Positions 36,575 through 46,228 of a stretch of DNA of 64,000 nt are shown here, piece after piece. Location of the stretch: the NCBI RefSeq assembly GCF_001411555.2, contig NC_049903.1, positions 11,714,362-11,778,361 of the forward strand, written 5' to 3'. The position numbers were made by a program, and so were the translations under genes. This DNA is from Juglans regia. Lineage: Eukaryota; Streptophyta; Magnoliopsida; Fagales; Juglandaceae. The notes under the pieces were generated by a model. The model worked only from the letters and a program-made list of their open reading frames with translations, ran no database searches and had not been told where the DNA came from. Position 1 is the stretch's first letter; every line of letters begins with the position of its first letter.

Positions 36575-37084
36575 ATGTCCACTGTTTCATCTAGCACAAG
36601 CTAGGGTGGTAAAGCACCACTAGATGGCCCATTTTGCCGTTGCAATATGCGAACACGTCTAAAAGTGTCAACTACGGATGATAACTACAAAAGAAAATTT
36701 TGGAGATGCCCATATTGGACTCCTGGTTGTCAATATGGGGGTGGAGACAGGTTTTGTACATTTTTTGATTGGGTAGATGATGATTTTTGCTCCACGTGCA
36801 GAGATGTTGTTGGCCAGCTACGAGATAGACTTTGGATACGGAGTCGTGAGTTCAAGATTGAGAAATCCGAATTCGAGGCTAATTTAGTGATGGAGAGGGA
36901 GCGCATGGAGCATATCCAATAGTTATGCAATAAGTTGAAGGAAAAATCTTCAGAATTGGAGGCTAACTTAGTGATGGAGACTGAGCGCATGGAACATATC
37001 CAACAGTTTTTGTATAAGGAGGAGGAAAAATCTAATATTTGCACAAGAAATACAATAACTGCATATAGTGTGGTGTCATTGTAA
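36575..37084 (+). pseudogene. GRF-type zinc-finger/coiled-coil protein carried by the MULE
   Basis: The frame from the ATG at 36575 spans 169 codons but has in-frame stops at 36602-36604 and 36920-36922, so it is probably not translated whole. It shows a GRF-type zinc finger: 'FCRCNMRTRLKV', 'KFWRCPYW', 'FFDWVDDDFC'. A charged helix follows, with a tandem duplicate: 'SEFEANLVMERERMEHIQ' and then 'SELEANLVMETERMEHIQ', typical of a coiled coil. GRF fingers bind single-stranded nucleic acid in some proteins. Small GRF/coiled-coil genes of this type are common in plant genomes, often inside MULEs; a helper role is speculation. It faces the transposase gene tail-to-tail. Confidence 0.75.
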
Positions 37085-37479
37085 TTGTTCTAGTTGTTGC
37101 TGTTATTTGCATAAAAATGTCTCATCATGCTAATGAAGGTCGTCATTACTTGATGATAGCGTAGGATTGGTTAATGTAATTTTTTGGATGTGTATTGACT
37201 GTGGTTGTTGTTTTGAATTTGATTGTTGTATTGAACATCACTTGTTGTATGTAATTTAGTTATGAAGTGAATTTTATGGCAACAACTTACTGTGTTAATA
37301 ATGATTAATAATAATGTCACCCTACATATCAAAATCCCTCAATTGGAACAACAAGTCAATATTGCCAACAAATAATGTCATCCTACATAATAATGTCACC
37401 CTACTGTGGACCATTACAATAAAAGTTTTCCAATAACAGTAATATCATTAAGCCCTAACTACACCATTACAACAGCAAG

Positions 37480-38959
37480 TCAATATTGCCAATTTGGTCG
37501 CTTCTGTTTCTCCTTTTTATCTTCATTCATCCTCTCCACACATGAAGATGACTCTACATCATTCCCTTTTTGCACACGAGCCTTGGCAGGAGGCACTTGG
37601 GTGTTGGGTGGCTGTTGACCAACTCTGAATGGCATCATCTTATCTGCAATCCAAGATGATATGACAATGAGGTTCTTATAACTCCTGCTACAATCATGTC
37701 TTGGATTCATAGACTTTATCTGGAAAGTTTGTTGCCCTCTAATCCAAACCCATAAACCCGGTAAGGACATTTAGGGGTATTTCAAACAACAGTAACCCTA
37801 TCCCCATCATTCTTTGCAAATTTTATCGACTTACCTATATTTAGTTCAACCTCCTTATTGTCTCTCTAAACTGTGCTGTAGATCCAAATTTCATTCCAAC
37901 AGGTATATTTGGCTTCTCCAAGTCAACAACTTGAAACTCGGGGAACTTAAAATCACGATATCCTTCGTCACCACTATAGACAGGAGATTGAAGGACGTCA
38001 CTTGGTGTCATATAAGAACAATTACCTGCTAATTGTGAAAGCAACCACTGTTTAGCAAGTTCTGAAAAATGAACACTAAAATAATAAAAAAAGAAAATAT
38101 AAGAGTATTTTATACCTATGTCATCCTCCTCTGGCCACCTTGGACCACTTCTGTCTTGATTCCTCCCTTCATCCTCAGCATTTGAGGAAGATTGTGGCTC
38201 TTTATCATCAACTGTCACTTGAGACTCAACACATTTACTCCTTGGTTGTGCAGGCTTTGACCTCGATGTTCCCACTGTGTTGACATCAATGTCATACAAC
38301 TCATCCTCACTACTCAACACTTCTTTCCAAAATGAATCATTAAGGGCAGGTTTGGTAACCAAAACAAAACACAAAATTCTCATCTCATCTCATTTCATTA
38401 TTACACATTTTTCAAATCTCTATACAAAATATAATAAACAATTCAACTTTTTCAAATCTCAATACACATTTTTCAAATTCCAAAACAATAATAATATTAA
38501 AACATAATATTTTAAATTTCAAAACAAAACACAAAATTCTCATCTCACCCTCCAAACCTGCCCTAAGTCTAAGGGGACGTGCTCATCCTCACTCACATCC
38601 TCATCGACATGATGATCATGCAAAGAAGACTGGTGCACTGAAATTCGAGAATGAGACACAAGATACAAACGAGCCAATTGTTGATCTTGAAGCGCAGCCA
38701 CCATAGACAGCACATCATGGTCAGATGTAAGCAATTTAAGACCATTGTGCATCCCCAAGCTAGGGTGTCTATAGTAGACTAGGTCACCTGGATGGTAACC
38801 ATACTTGGCCACAATCGTCTGTATCTCAATCCGTGATAGCTGATCCTCATCATATGGTTCATGGTACACATCAATTTTACCCTAAACATATTCCCCATTC
38901 TGCCGCCTATCAATTATCCCACCATGATGGACTTGAAATAACAAATTCCTTGGAGCCAT
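37480..38959 (-). pseudogene. MULE (MuDR) transposase, N-terminal part, broken
   Basis: Reading from the ATG at 38959, 'MAPRNLLFQVHHGG' is followed by a TAG at 38882-38884. A PB1-like N-terminal domain comes next ('IVAKYGYHPGDLVYYRHP', 'GLKLLTSDHDVLSMVAAL'). An acidic linker is interrupted by a MITE (38344-38563). Next are the start of the MuDR DNA-binding domain ('PNIPVGMKFGSTAQFRETI'), then 'KFAKNDGDRV', 'FQIKSMNPRHDCSR' and 'VISSWIADKM' after at least two frame changes. A short C-terminal tail then ends at 37480. The catalytic DDE core and the SWIM zinc finger are absent, so it cannot be an active transposase. Confidence 0.85.
38344..38563. mobile_element. Harbinger-type MITE inside the MULE transposase gene
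   Basis: The ends are 'gggcaggtttgg' and its exact inverse 'ccaaacctgccc'. TAA is duplicated on both sides (38341-38343 and 38564-38566). The subterminal block 'aaaacacaaaattctcatct' also occurs near both ends. It is 220 bp, non-coding, and disrupts the linker of the MULE transposase. Confidence 0.93.
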
Positions 38960-39773
38960 CCTATAAAATATTGTCTATTAAATTAGTCATGAACCGTAGT
39001 CAATAATTAGACCAACCATAAAGTAAGCAAAAGTAAACTATTGGACCAAACAGATAAATTTGGTCATTTTCCTATGCAAGGGACCACCTCTGTGGTCCCT
39101 CTGTCACAACCTGACAATAAAGACAACAACAACACACCCATGTTATTGTGTTCTCAAACTGAGACAACTAACGCCACTCAGCAATGCACTAGCGTCATAT
39201 TAGGAAGAATACAATAGTGGACTCACCTATGTGCAACGACAAGGGCATCATCAAAATCGAAACTTTGACATTCCAAATTACTCAGTTTCACACGAAAAAT
39301 ATACAAATTCGATGAAGATAAAGATGGAGTCATTTTGAGATGGACTCACATCTGCAACACCCACTGCGCGAAGAAGACAGATACCAACTCGATGAAGACG
39401 AATGAAAATATTTTATGAAGCCACTAAGATTGGTGTGAAGGCGAACGAACACCAATGCGAACAACAATCGATCAATGGTCACTAGTTTCTGAGTTAGAGT
39501 TTTCGAATTTTGGATTTTGGGATTTTCAGATATGAAGTTCAGTTTCTGGAAATGGAAGCCGATGGAGTGATGGGTGATTTTGTCTTTACATTGAAGGATT
39601 AGCATGTGAGAAGCACGTGGGTGAGTCTTCCATTTGATTTAACTCTCATTGTAGACGGAAGGGGGGGATTGGGACGTTATAAAAATAAGATGGTCCACTT
39701 TGATGCAATCAATAGTTTCAGGGGCACATTGTGTATTGGGTGATAGTTAGAGGGGGCAAAATATAATTAACCC

Positions 39774-40835
39774 AAAATTGATTGTAAGAAAATAGTGTCT
39801 TGGACTCTTGATGTACAAAAACGATGGAACTCAACCTACATAATGTTAGAGGTGGCTAAAAAGTTTGAGAAAGCTTTCAGGCGGATGGAGAGTTGAGATT
39901 ATAATTATTACTTCTCTCGGATGGAGAGTGGAGATTATAATTATTACTTCTCTTACTTTGATGATGGGCACATATGCCTGCTAAAGCTAAGGAGTGGGAG
40001 ATTGCGGGTGTTTGTTAAGTTTTTGAAAATATTTTATGATGCTGCTAATAGATTTTTTGGGTCTTTATATGTGACAGCCAACACTAGTTTTAAGAGTTAT
40101 GTGATCTCCAAAATGAGTTGATTGTGCTGAGCGAGAGTACTAATAGTTGTTTGAAGAGTATGGCCATAAACATGAGAACAAAATATGATAAGTATTGGGG
40201 TTATTAGATAGGATGAACTTGTTAATGTTGATTGCAGTTGTGCTTGATCCACGAAGCAAGTTAGAGCTTCTTACTTTCCACTTGAACAAAATTCATGATG
40301 AGTTTTGTGCTGAAACGTTGACGACACGTATTAGCAGATTTGTATGCCGAGTATAATGCTACTTTTGGTTCCACCATGAGTACCCAGGCGCGTGAGCCCC
40401 TCCAACATGTAGAACCATGAATGATGGAGATGAGAAACGTGAGACAAAATGGTTCTACTAGTGTTATAAAGCATCTTCCACCATGTGATCTACTATTTCC
40501 AAAACAGAAGTGGATCGGTATTTATCAGATGGTTGTGAGGCACTTAGTCCATCGTTTGACTTATTGACTTGGTGAAAAATTAATGAGCCTAACTATCCTA
40601 TACTTACAAGGATTGCATGAGACTTGTTGGCCATGCCTGTTTCTACGGTTGCATCCGAGTCAACATTTAGACAGGAGGTTGTGTGCTTGATCCTTTTCGA
40701 AATTTGTTGGCTCTGAGAACCATAAAAGCACTTATCTGTACTGAAAATTGGTTAAGGCATCCATCAACAACAATTGATATCCAAGAGGCTATGGATAATG
40801 TGGAGAGTTTCGCACTAGAATCAGGTAATGTTTTC
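39774..40835 (+). pseudogene. hAT (Ac-like) transposase, 3' half, degenerate
   Basis: This continues the frame cut at 35670: 'WTLDVQKRWNSTY' leads into 'VAKKFEKAF', then a region with 'RSGRLRVFVKFLKIFYDA' and 'VVLDPRSKLELL' type blocks. It ends with the C-terminal hAT dimerisation region: 'SEVDRYLSDGCEALSPSFD', 'WKINEPNYPILTRIA' and 'MPVSTVASESTFR'. Stops and frameshifts occur throughout. A 37-40 bp tandem duplication ('cggatggagagttgagatta' and its repeat) lies at about 39880-39950. The hAT 3' end cannot be placed firmly; a candidate 'cacccctaa' lies at about 42697-42705. Confidence 0.85.
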
Positions 40836-41032
40836 TTTGTTTTCATTGTAATTTAAGTTTAGTATTTTTCATAATCCAAATTCACTAACATTTGATGTTT
40901 TATTCTTATTATTAATCAATGTTTGTATATAGAGTTGGGCGTACAATCAAATGTGACAACTATTGAAGATTAAAGGTTGAAGCAGCAAACATGAAGATCA
41001 CTCCCAATTTGTTGTCATTTATCTATGTTATG

Positions 41033-41033
<1 letters not shown>

Positions 41034-41073
<40 letters not shown>
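41034..41073. repeat. (TTA)n microsatellite
   Basis: About 13 uninterrupted TTA units just 3' of the hAT coding remnant. Confidence 0.95.
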
Positions 41074-41209
41074 GTATTGTTGCTATACTTAAGACAATTT
41101 GTTTTTATCTATTTATGTTATGTTTTTTACTTGCATTGTTGCTATGCTTATTGCTTAAGAATATTTGTCTTTATTTGTAATGTGCAATACTAAACAGTAA
41201 ACATCTAGT

Positions 41210-42275
41210 TAGGACTATTCATCCAGGTTCCGACCCTTGAACCCGGCTATACACGGATCAGAACTTAGGTTTCAAACCCAAACCGGGTTAGTCCGGGTCA
41301 GACCCGAGCCGGAACCCTGGTTGTACCCAATTTTTTTTTCATACTCCTTGTCCTGCGCCAAAGGAATCGACGCTTCTTCTTGGCTACGTGGCCAGGTTCT
41401 TCTACACAACCTTCTTCGTCTAAGTGGTTTAACATGGACTGGAACTTCCTACTGTAGACATGGTTGTTTGTTAGATTGTGTTCCTCTACATCAATGAAAA
41501 ACACAGAGAATTAAGGTTATGTCTGAATCCTAGAAATACAACAATGAAAGTAAGGAGTTAATTAATGGACTCTTTATTGAAAACCTACAATTGGGCAGAT
41601 GGAGATCAGAGCACCTAGTGAGTCTGAGCAGCCAAGTGATCTCTTCATGACTGAAGAAAAAGAAGTCGCCAAATAGGATCTGGGGGGACTTGTTCTTCTT
41701 CTTCAGTCCTTGTTTTTGATGGTTTTTATGTCCTCTGAACCCATCAAGAGAAGAAAAAAGAAAGAAAAACCCAACTAAAAAACACCAACCCAAGAGATGA
41801 AAAACCCAAATAGACAAGCAAAATTCTCAACCCACGAGCAGAAGTAAAAGTATAAATTATCTCACTCCACTTTGGCTCTCTCTCTCTACATCATTACCCA
41901 ATCAATTTACAAGCTAGTTTTTCCAGATCTATAGTAGTCTTTGATTGTTCATCTACAATGGAGAACCAGCTAGAGAGAGAGAGAGAAGGGTGAAGTGAGA
42001 TATGTAAGTGAACCAGTTCACAACCCAGTTGGCCTCATAGTCACACTTTCTCTGTCTTTAAATAAACCAACTTGGGTCCAATGTGGGTCAGATGATGTTT
42101 TGAGTTTTTTGTCTGGTAATTTTTTTTTAAGAAGACCTGGGTATCGGGTTTCAAACCCGTATCCGGACCGGGTAGGTCTGGGTTTTGCAATCCAGGTTTG
42201 ATCCCAGAACCAGAATCAGGTTTTCCGGTTTTTGGACCGAGCCGGGAAAAAACTCGGCCCAGATGAACAGTCCTA
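41210..42275. mobile_element. hAT-type non-autonomous element, 1066 bp, 8-bp TSD
   Basis: The left end is 'taggactattcatccagg'; the right end on the minus strand is 'taggactgttcatctggg'. The 8-bp flank 'catctagt' is duplicated exactly (41202-41209 and 42276-42283). Subterminal regions are rich in 'acccgg', 'ccgggt' and 'ggttc' motifs in both orientations. The interior (about 41340-42110) is non-coding as far as I can tell; frames at 41298-41504 and 41530-41817 have no recognisable domain. Confidence 0.92.
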
Positions 42276-42705
42276 CATCTAGTGAAGTTATTTTTATTTA
42301 TTTATAATTATGTAGTAAGTAGTAAGTAATATAGTTAGTATTAGTGTTATAGTTATAATATTAATATTATAGTTATAGTAAGTAACATTTATTGCTAATT
42401 TTTTTATTTTTTTATACATAACATTACAAATGATATTAAACTAAAAATGAAACTTAAATATAGAAATAGAGATCTAGAAATAGTTTAAAGCAATCTCAAA
42501 AAGGCCCAAAGTGATCTAGAAATAGCGTATAAAAAATAGGCCCAAACCTACAATAGACCAATGAATTAGCTGAGAACTGGCCGGAATCGGTCCGGCCGGT
42601 ATCCCTTCCCACATTCGGCCGGTTTCCCCACCACAAAAATTGCAAGTCAATCGGTTTAATTTTCAGGAAAAATCGAACCGATTATTTCGGTTTTCACCCC
42701 TAACA
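42276..42705. other. Possible hAT 3' subterminal region
   Basis: An AT-rich segment is followed by 'cggccgg' and 'aatcggt' motifs and a terminus 'cggttttcacccctaa', which on the minus strand starts TTAGGGGTGAAAACCG. It resembles the candidate left end near 33775 in base order, so it may be the right end of the 9-kb hAT element. I found no matching 8-bp flanks. Confidence 0.35.
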
Positions 42706-42709
42706 AGAG

Positions 42710-42960
42710 TAGGGAGATGCGGAGAGAGTGGGCGGATTGAAGGGAGAAGGTGAAAAAAGAAAGAAAAAAAATGGAGAGAGATCGAGAGGAAGAAACAAAG
42801 AGAGAGGGATGCATAGGGGTGGATCTGAAGTAGTGGCTACGTGAAATAAGGGGAAGTTTGGGGGAGTTATCGGGGGTTGAGGGAAATACACGAGGGAAAA
42901 AGAATTTCAATGGGCTTGGGCTTTGGCTTGGGTTTGGATTTAATGGGCCGGGGTGTTACA
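42710..42960 (-). mobile_element. 5' end fragment of a Ty3/gypsy-type LTR
   Basis: On the minus strand the sequence begins 'tgtaacaccccggcccatta' at 42960, a very typical start of long chromovirus LTRs in trees. It continues through C-rich and then CT-rich sequence until it meets the hAT-like terminus near 42705. The rest of the LTR is missing. Confidence 0.55.
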
Positions 42961-43297
42961 ATACTAATTATTTGATAAATTTGGTACGTTAGGTTTTAAT
43001 GTAGTAATTGTTTGGCATGAGTTTTATCAATTTTACTCTTGCCAGTTTCAGTCTTATTTATCACTTGAGAGTTTTTTTGTGTTGGTTTTTCTTCTCTATG
43101 AGCAAACACAACAAGAATTTCAGTACTTCTAGTAGGTTTCCTGTCAATTTTTGTTGAAAGGAAAATGCATTGTGGCATAGATTTTTTATTTGAATGATAA
43201 TAAATAGTTGTGGTCTGATTGCCTTTTAAGTTAAGGAACATTTATAGTTTAGATCTTCATTGTACACATGAGCTCTTAAGTATTAAGAAGGCTTTTA

Positions 43298-44315
43298 GGC
43301 CTAATTTGGATACACAGTTCAGATGAGATATTTTGAATAGTAGTGAGATTTTTGTAGTTAAGATGAGATGAGATAACTTGTAAAAACGTGTATGTTTGGA
43401 TAGTTAGATAAGATTAGATAATTTTGACTTTTTGGGATTTGATAAAAGAAAATACTAAAACCACAACTGGGTATTCCCAACTTGGATCTCGACTGGCTTT
43501 TTTTTTTTTAAAAAAAAAAACTTAATGATTAAGTAAGTATTTTTTATTGATATTGTGATCAAGTATTTTTTATTGATATTGTGATTTTTTTAAAAATATA
43601 TATTTAAAAATGATAAAAAAAAATGCATGAAAAAAAGTAAAAAAAAAAAAAAAAATAAACAAAGAAACACACTGGGCGAGATCCCAGTTAGGATCCCCCA
43701 TGTGTGGGTGTAGAAGTACTCTTTGATAAAGGGGTAGATCCCACCAATGATTGAGTAATAGTTATGAATATATTAATAAAAACTATATTTATGAGTAATT
43801 AAAAAATCTATCATAAATAAATTTAAATCCCAAAATATATTGGGAAGTTGTTGGCTGAAATTTATAATTTCTCTTTTTTAAAAGATATTTTTATCTATTT
43901 ATTTTTCGATATATAAGAAATTCTCAATTTTTATTCTAATTATAAATTATAATAATTTTGATTATTGTAATAAATAAGTATATGAATTATGTTGTAGATT
44001 TGTTTTAAATAATTTATTAATTTCAAATTTTCTAATAAAACCCCAAAATGCACTTCTATTCAATACTCACAAAATTATCAATTTTTTTGTGAAAATATAT
44101 TATTCTAATAATGACTTATTGATTATTCTATTTTAATCACAAAGAAATTATTTTTACTATGTGGGATTCTTTTTACTGTTTATGTCAGAAAGTAATGAGA
44201 TGGGTTTGATAACTTAGAGATGAAATCGAGATATGAATTTAACCGTTTGGATAGACAAAACTATCTCATCTGTGCATACCAAATTCTCATCTGATCTGGC
44301 AAACCAAACCGGGCA
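43298..44315. mobile_element. Harbinger-like non-autonomous element with a nested AT-rich MITE
   Basis: The left end is 'ggcctaatttggat'; the right end on the minus strand is 'tgcccggtttggtttg'. TTA flanks both sides (43295-43297 and 44316-44318). 'cagatgagat' and 'ctcatctgat' type blocks lie near both ends. A nested segment at about 43467-43705 starts 'attcccaacttggatctcg' and ends 'cgagatcccagttagg', with a T-then-A core. The interior is AT-rich and non-coding. Confidence 0.65.
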
Positions 44316-45078
44316 TTATTAGTCATTTAGTTTGATGCCAAGTTATTATTTGATTGAGATTTTATGTTATCACTATAATTCCCTTTGTGTATCTTTTACT
44401 CAATGAATTTTCCAATCATATAAGGTCATGGTTTTTCAGTTGAATTTATCCTGACAACTTTTTTATGATTGGTATTTTTTTTATAAGTACTAAAAACTAT
44501 GATTGTTAACAAGCATATAATTTGGCTGCTTAACGCTTGGAAAATCCTGTTATGTTCACATATTACTCCTTTTTATTAAGACAGATGATTGAATGATCAC
44601 TCTCCCTTGCCATTCTCCTCCACCACATGGTTGTTTGAGAATTAAAATGAATTATGTAGTCATAAGGTTTCAAGCTATTAGGCAATATTTACCTATGTTT
44701 GTATGATATGGGTAATGTGATTACCTTTGAGAACGAAACCTTGAAGTCATTAGGGTCCAAACTGAGAAGAAATCAACTTCTGAAACTATCCCTTAGCGGA
44801 TGTCAAAATTTGGTGACAGGCTGTGTTAATTTACATGACCTTGTACTGTTTACACAGGCGTAAAATTTTGCATGGTGCTTTTTGTGAGCATTTATGTCTA
44901 TCCCTGGTGTAGATTATTGCAGATAAGGTTGCTTTAAAGCTGTTTCTGCATGAAGACTCCTTCTGCCAGCTTTTTTCCGTTTGTGCTTTCTGTGTTGCTC
45001 ATAATTGATTTTTATTAGACTTAGCATTTACATTATTTTTTCTTCACCATTATGACCTGTTTATTTTCCTTAAACGGC
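44316..45078. other. Upstream region of the zinc-finger gene
   Basis: No coding sequence recognised. It probably holds the promoter and distal regulatory sites of the gene at 45200. No transposon ends were identified. Confidence 0.5.
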
Positions 45079-45088
45079 TATAAAAAGG
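45079..45088 (+). promoter_or_regulatory. Candidate TATA box of the zinc-finger gene
   Basis: 'ctataaaaag' lies 120 bp before the ATG at 45200. It predicts transcription start near 45110-45120 and a 5' UTR of roughly 80-90 bp without upstream ATGs that I can see. Confidence 0.6.
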
Positions 45089-45199
45089 GTATGTACCGGA
45101 GCATTCTTCATCAACAGCGAGATTGTTCTTGCACTTGCTAGTTTCCATCTCGTCATCTTGATAGTAGTTCTGTTCAGTTTTTCATTTTCAACTTAAACA

Positions 45200-46228
45200 A
45201 TGAATTTCCTCTTGGCCTCTGACAACGAAAGGGCTGAGACGGGCATGTGTATGCATTCATGCCTCTATTGCACGAGGGTGTTCAATAATCACCAGGCTCT
45301 TGGTGGCCATGTTAAGGTTCATCAAGACGGGATTCATGTGAGGAGGAGCTGGAATAATCCTGCTCGTTCCATTAATTTCATGGATATTGCTAGCAATGTC
45401 CCTAATTCCTTGTCCATGGGCCAGCCTGAAAGTTACTCTGGTGGTTCTGGGAATAATCTGCCAACACTTTTCCCTAGGACAAACTTTCCTATCGATTTCT
45501 CTAAGTTCTGTTTGAATGAATCCAGTTGGGCACATGCAAGCAAGTACTCTGAAAACAACGCTGGAATTGCCCCTTCTCAGTTTGCCATATCTTCATATCT
45601 TTCATCAGTCAGTGGCCATGCCAAAATTAATCATTCTAATCCTTCACCGTCGGCATTTTTTATGCCTTCTGCTAACACTGTAACCGCTGATTTTCATGTG
45701 GCCCCCCCACTGTCTTTTGGGCCATATGGAGTATCTCAGTTTAATACTAATGAACTAAGAACATTCAAGGATGGTATGCCATTCTCCTCTGGAGATGCCT
45801 TGCCAAACTTTCAGCATCACAACCTTGGTAAGATTTCATATCCTGCCTATGCTATAAGTCTATCTGATTCTGGGTTTGGCTCAAATCGATTGCCTGGCTT
45901 GATAGAACCAAGCACAGTTGGTTCCTTGCCTCCAGTCCATGGTCAATGCTCAATCCAAAATGGAGCTGGTACGTATAATAAGAGTAGTGAGTTAAAGTTT
46001 GAAGGAGTTAAGAAACGCTGCCTAGGTGAAGTCCTGGGAAATTCTGACACGATGAATTCATCAAAAAGGCCTCAGATCAACTCCAACCTGCCTGCACAAA
46101 CGGAGGAGCGTTGGAAGAAAGTGCTACTTCTTTTTAAGGATGTGGAGGAATCCTTTTCTGAGTTGGGAATTTCTTTTGATGAAAAAGAGGAAGATGAAGC
46201 AGATCTAGATCTCTCCCTGCACCTGTAG
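45200..46228 (+). CDS. Single C2H2 (QALGGH) zinc-finger protein with C-terminal EAR motif
   Basis: A 342-residue intronless gene. It has one plant-type C2H2 finger at residues 21-41: Cys21-x2-Cys24, the QALGGH signature at 32-37, and His37-x3-His41. QALGGH fingers bind DNA in the nucleus. The long middle part is Ser/Asn/Pro-rich and looks disordered. Near the C-terminus a helical segment ('EERWKKVLLLFKDVEESF') and an acidic stretch precede 'DLDLSLHL' at the very end, a DLNxxP/LxLxL-type EAR motif that recruits TOPLESS co-repressors in this family. The protein is therefore likely a transcriptional repressor. The start is supported by an in-frame TAA at 45194-45196 and a TATA box upstream. The finger has an unusual 'CTRVFNNH' lead-in, and I cannot assign a named orthologue. 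Confidence 0.88.
   Translation: MNFLLASDNERAETGMCMHSCLYCTRVFNNHQALGGHVKVHQDGIHVRRSWNNPARSINFMDIASNVPNSLSMGQPESYSGGSGNNLPTLFPRTNFPIDFSKFCLNESSWAHASKYSENNAGIAPSQFAISSYLSSVSGHAKINHSNPSPSAFFMPSANTVTADFHVAPPLSFGPYGVSQFNTNELRTFKDGMPFSSGDALPNFQHHNLGKISYPAYAISLSDSGFGSNRLPGLIEPSTVGSLPPVHGQCSIQNGAGTYNKSSELKFEGVKKRCLGEVLGNSDTMNSSKRPQINSNLPAQTEERWKKVLLLFKDVEESFSELGISFDEKEEDEADLDLSLHL

Larger units (their letters stand above)
35671..39773. mobile_element. Mutator-like element (MULE), 4.1 kb, long TIRs and perfect 9-bp TSD
   Basis: Both ends read 'gggttaattatattttgcc' inward, and the terminal inverted repeats pair for about 260 bp (35671-35932 against 39512-39773) with roughly 90% identity by eye. The 9-bp flank 'aaaattgat' is duplicated at 35662-35670 and 39774-39782, the size Mutator transposases make. 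Inside are a plus-strand GRF zinc-finger gene remnant and a convergent, defective minus-strand transposase gene. The element sits inside the hAT transposase coding region. Confidence 0.93.

Noticed and set aside
33776..42705. Firm 9-kb hAT element with defined ends
   Set aside because: Terminal sequences are similar, but the 8-bp flanks do not match, so the ends are kept as tentative only.
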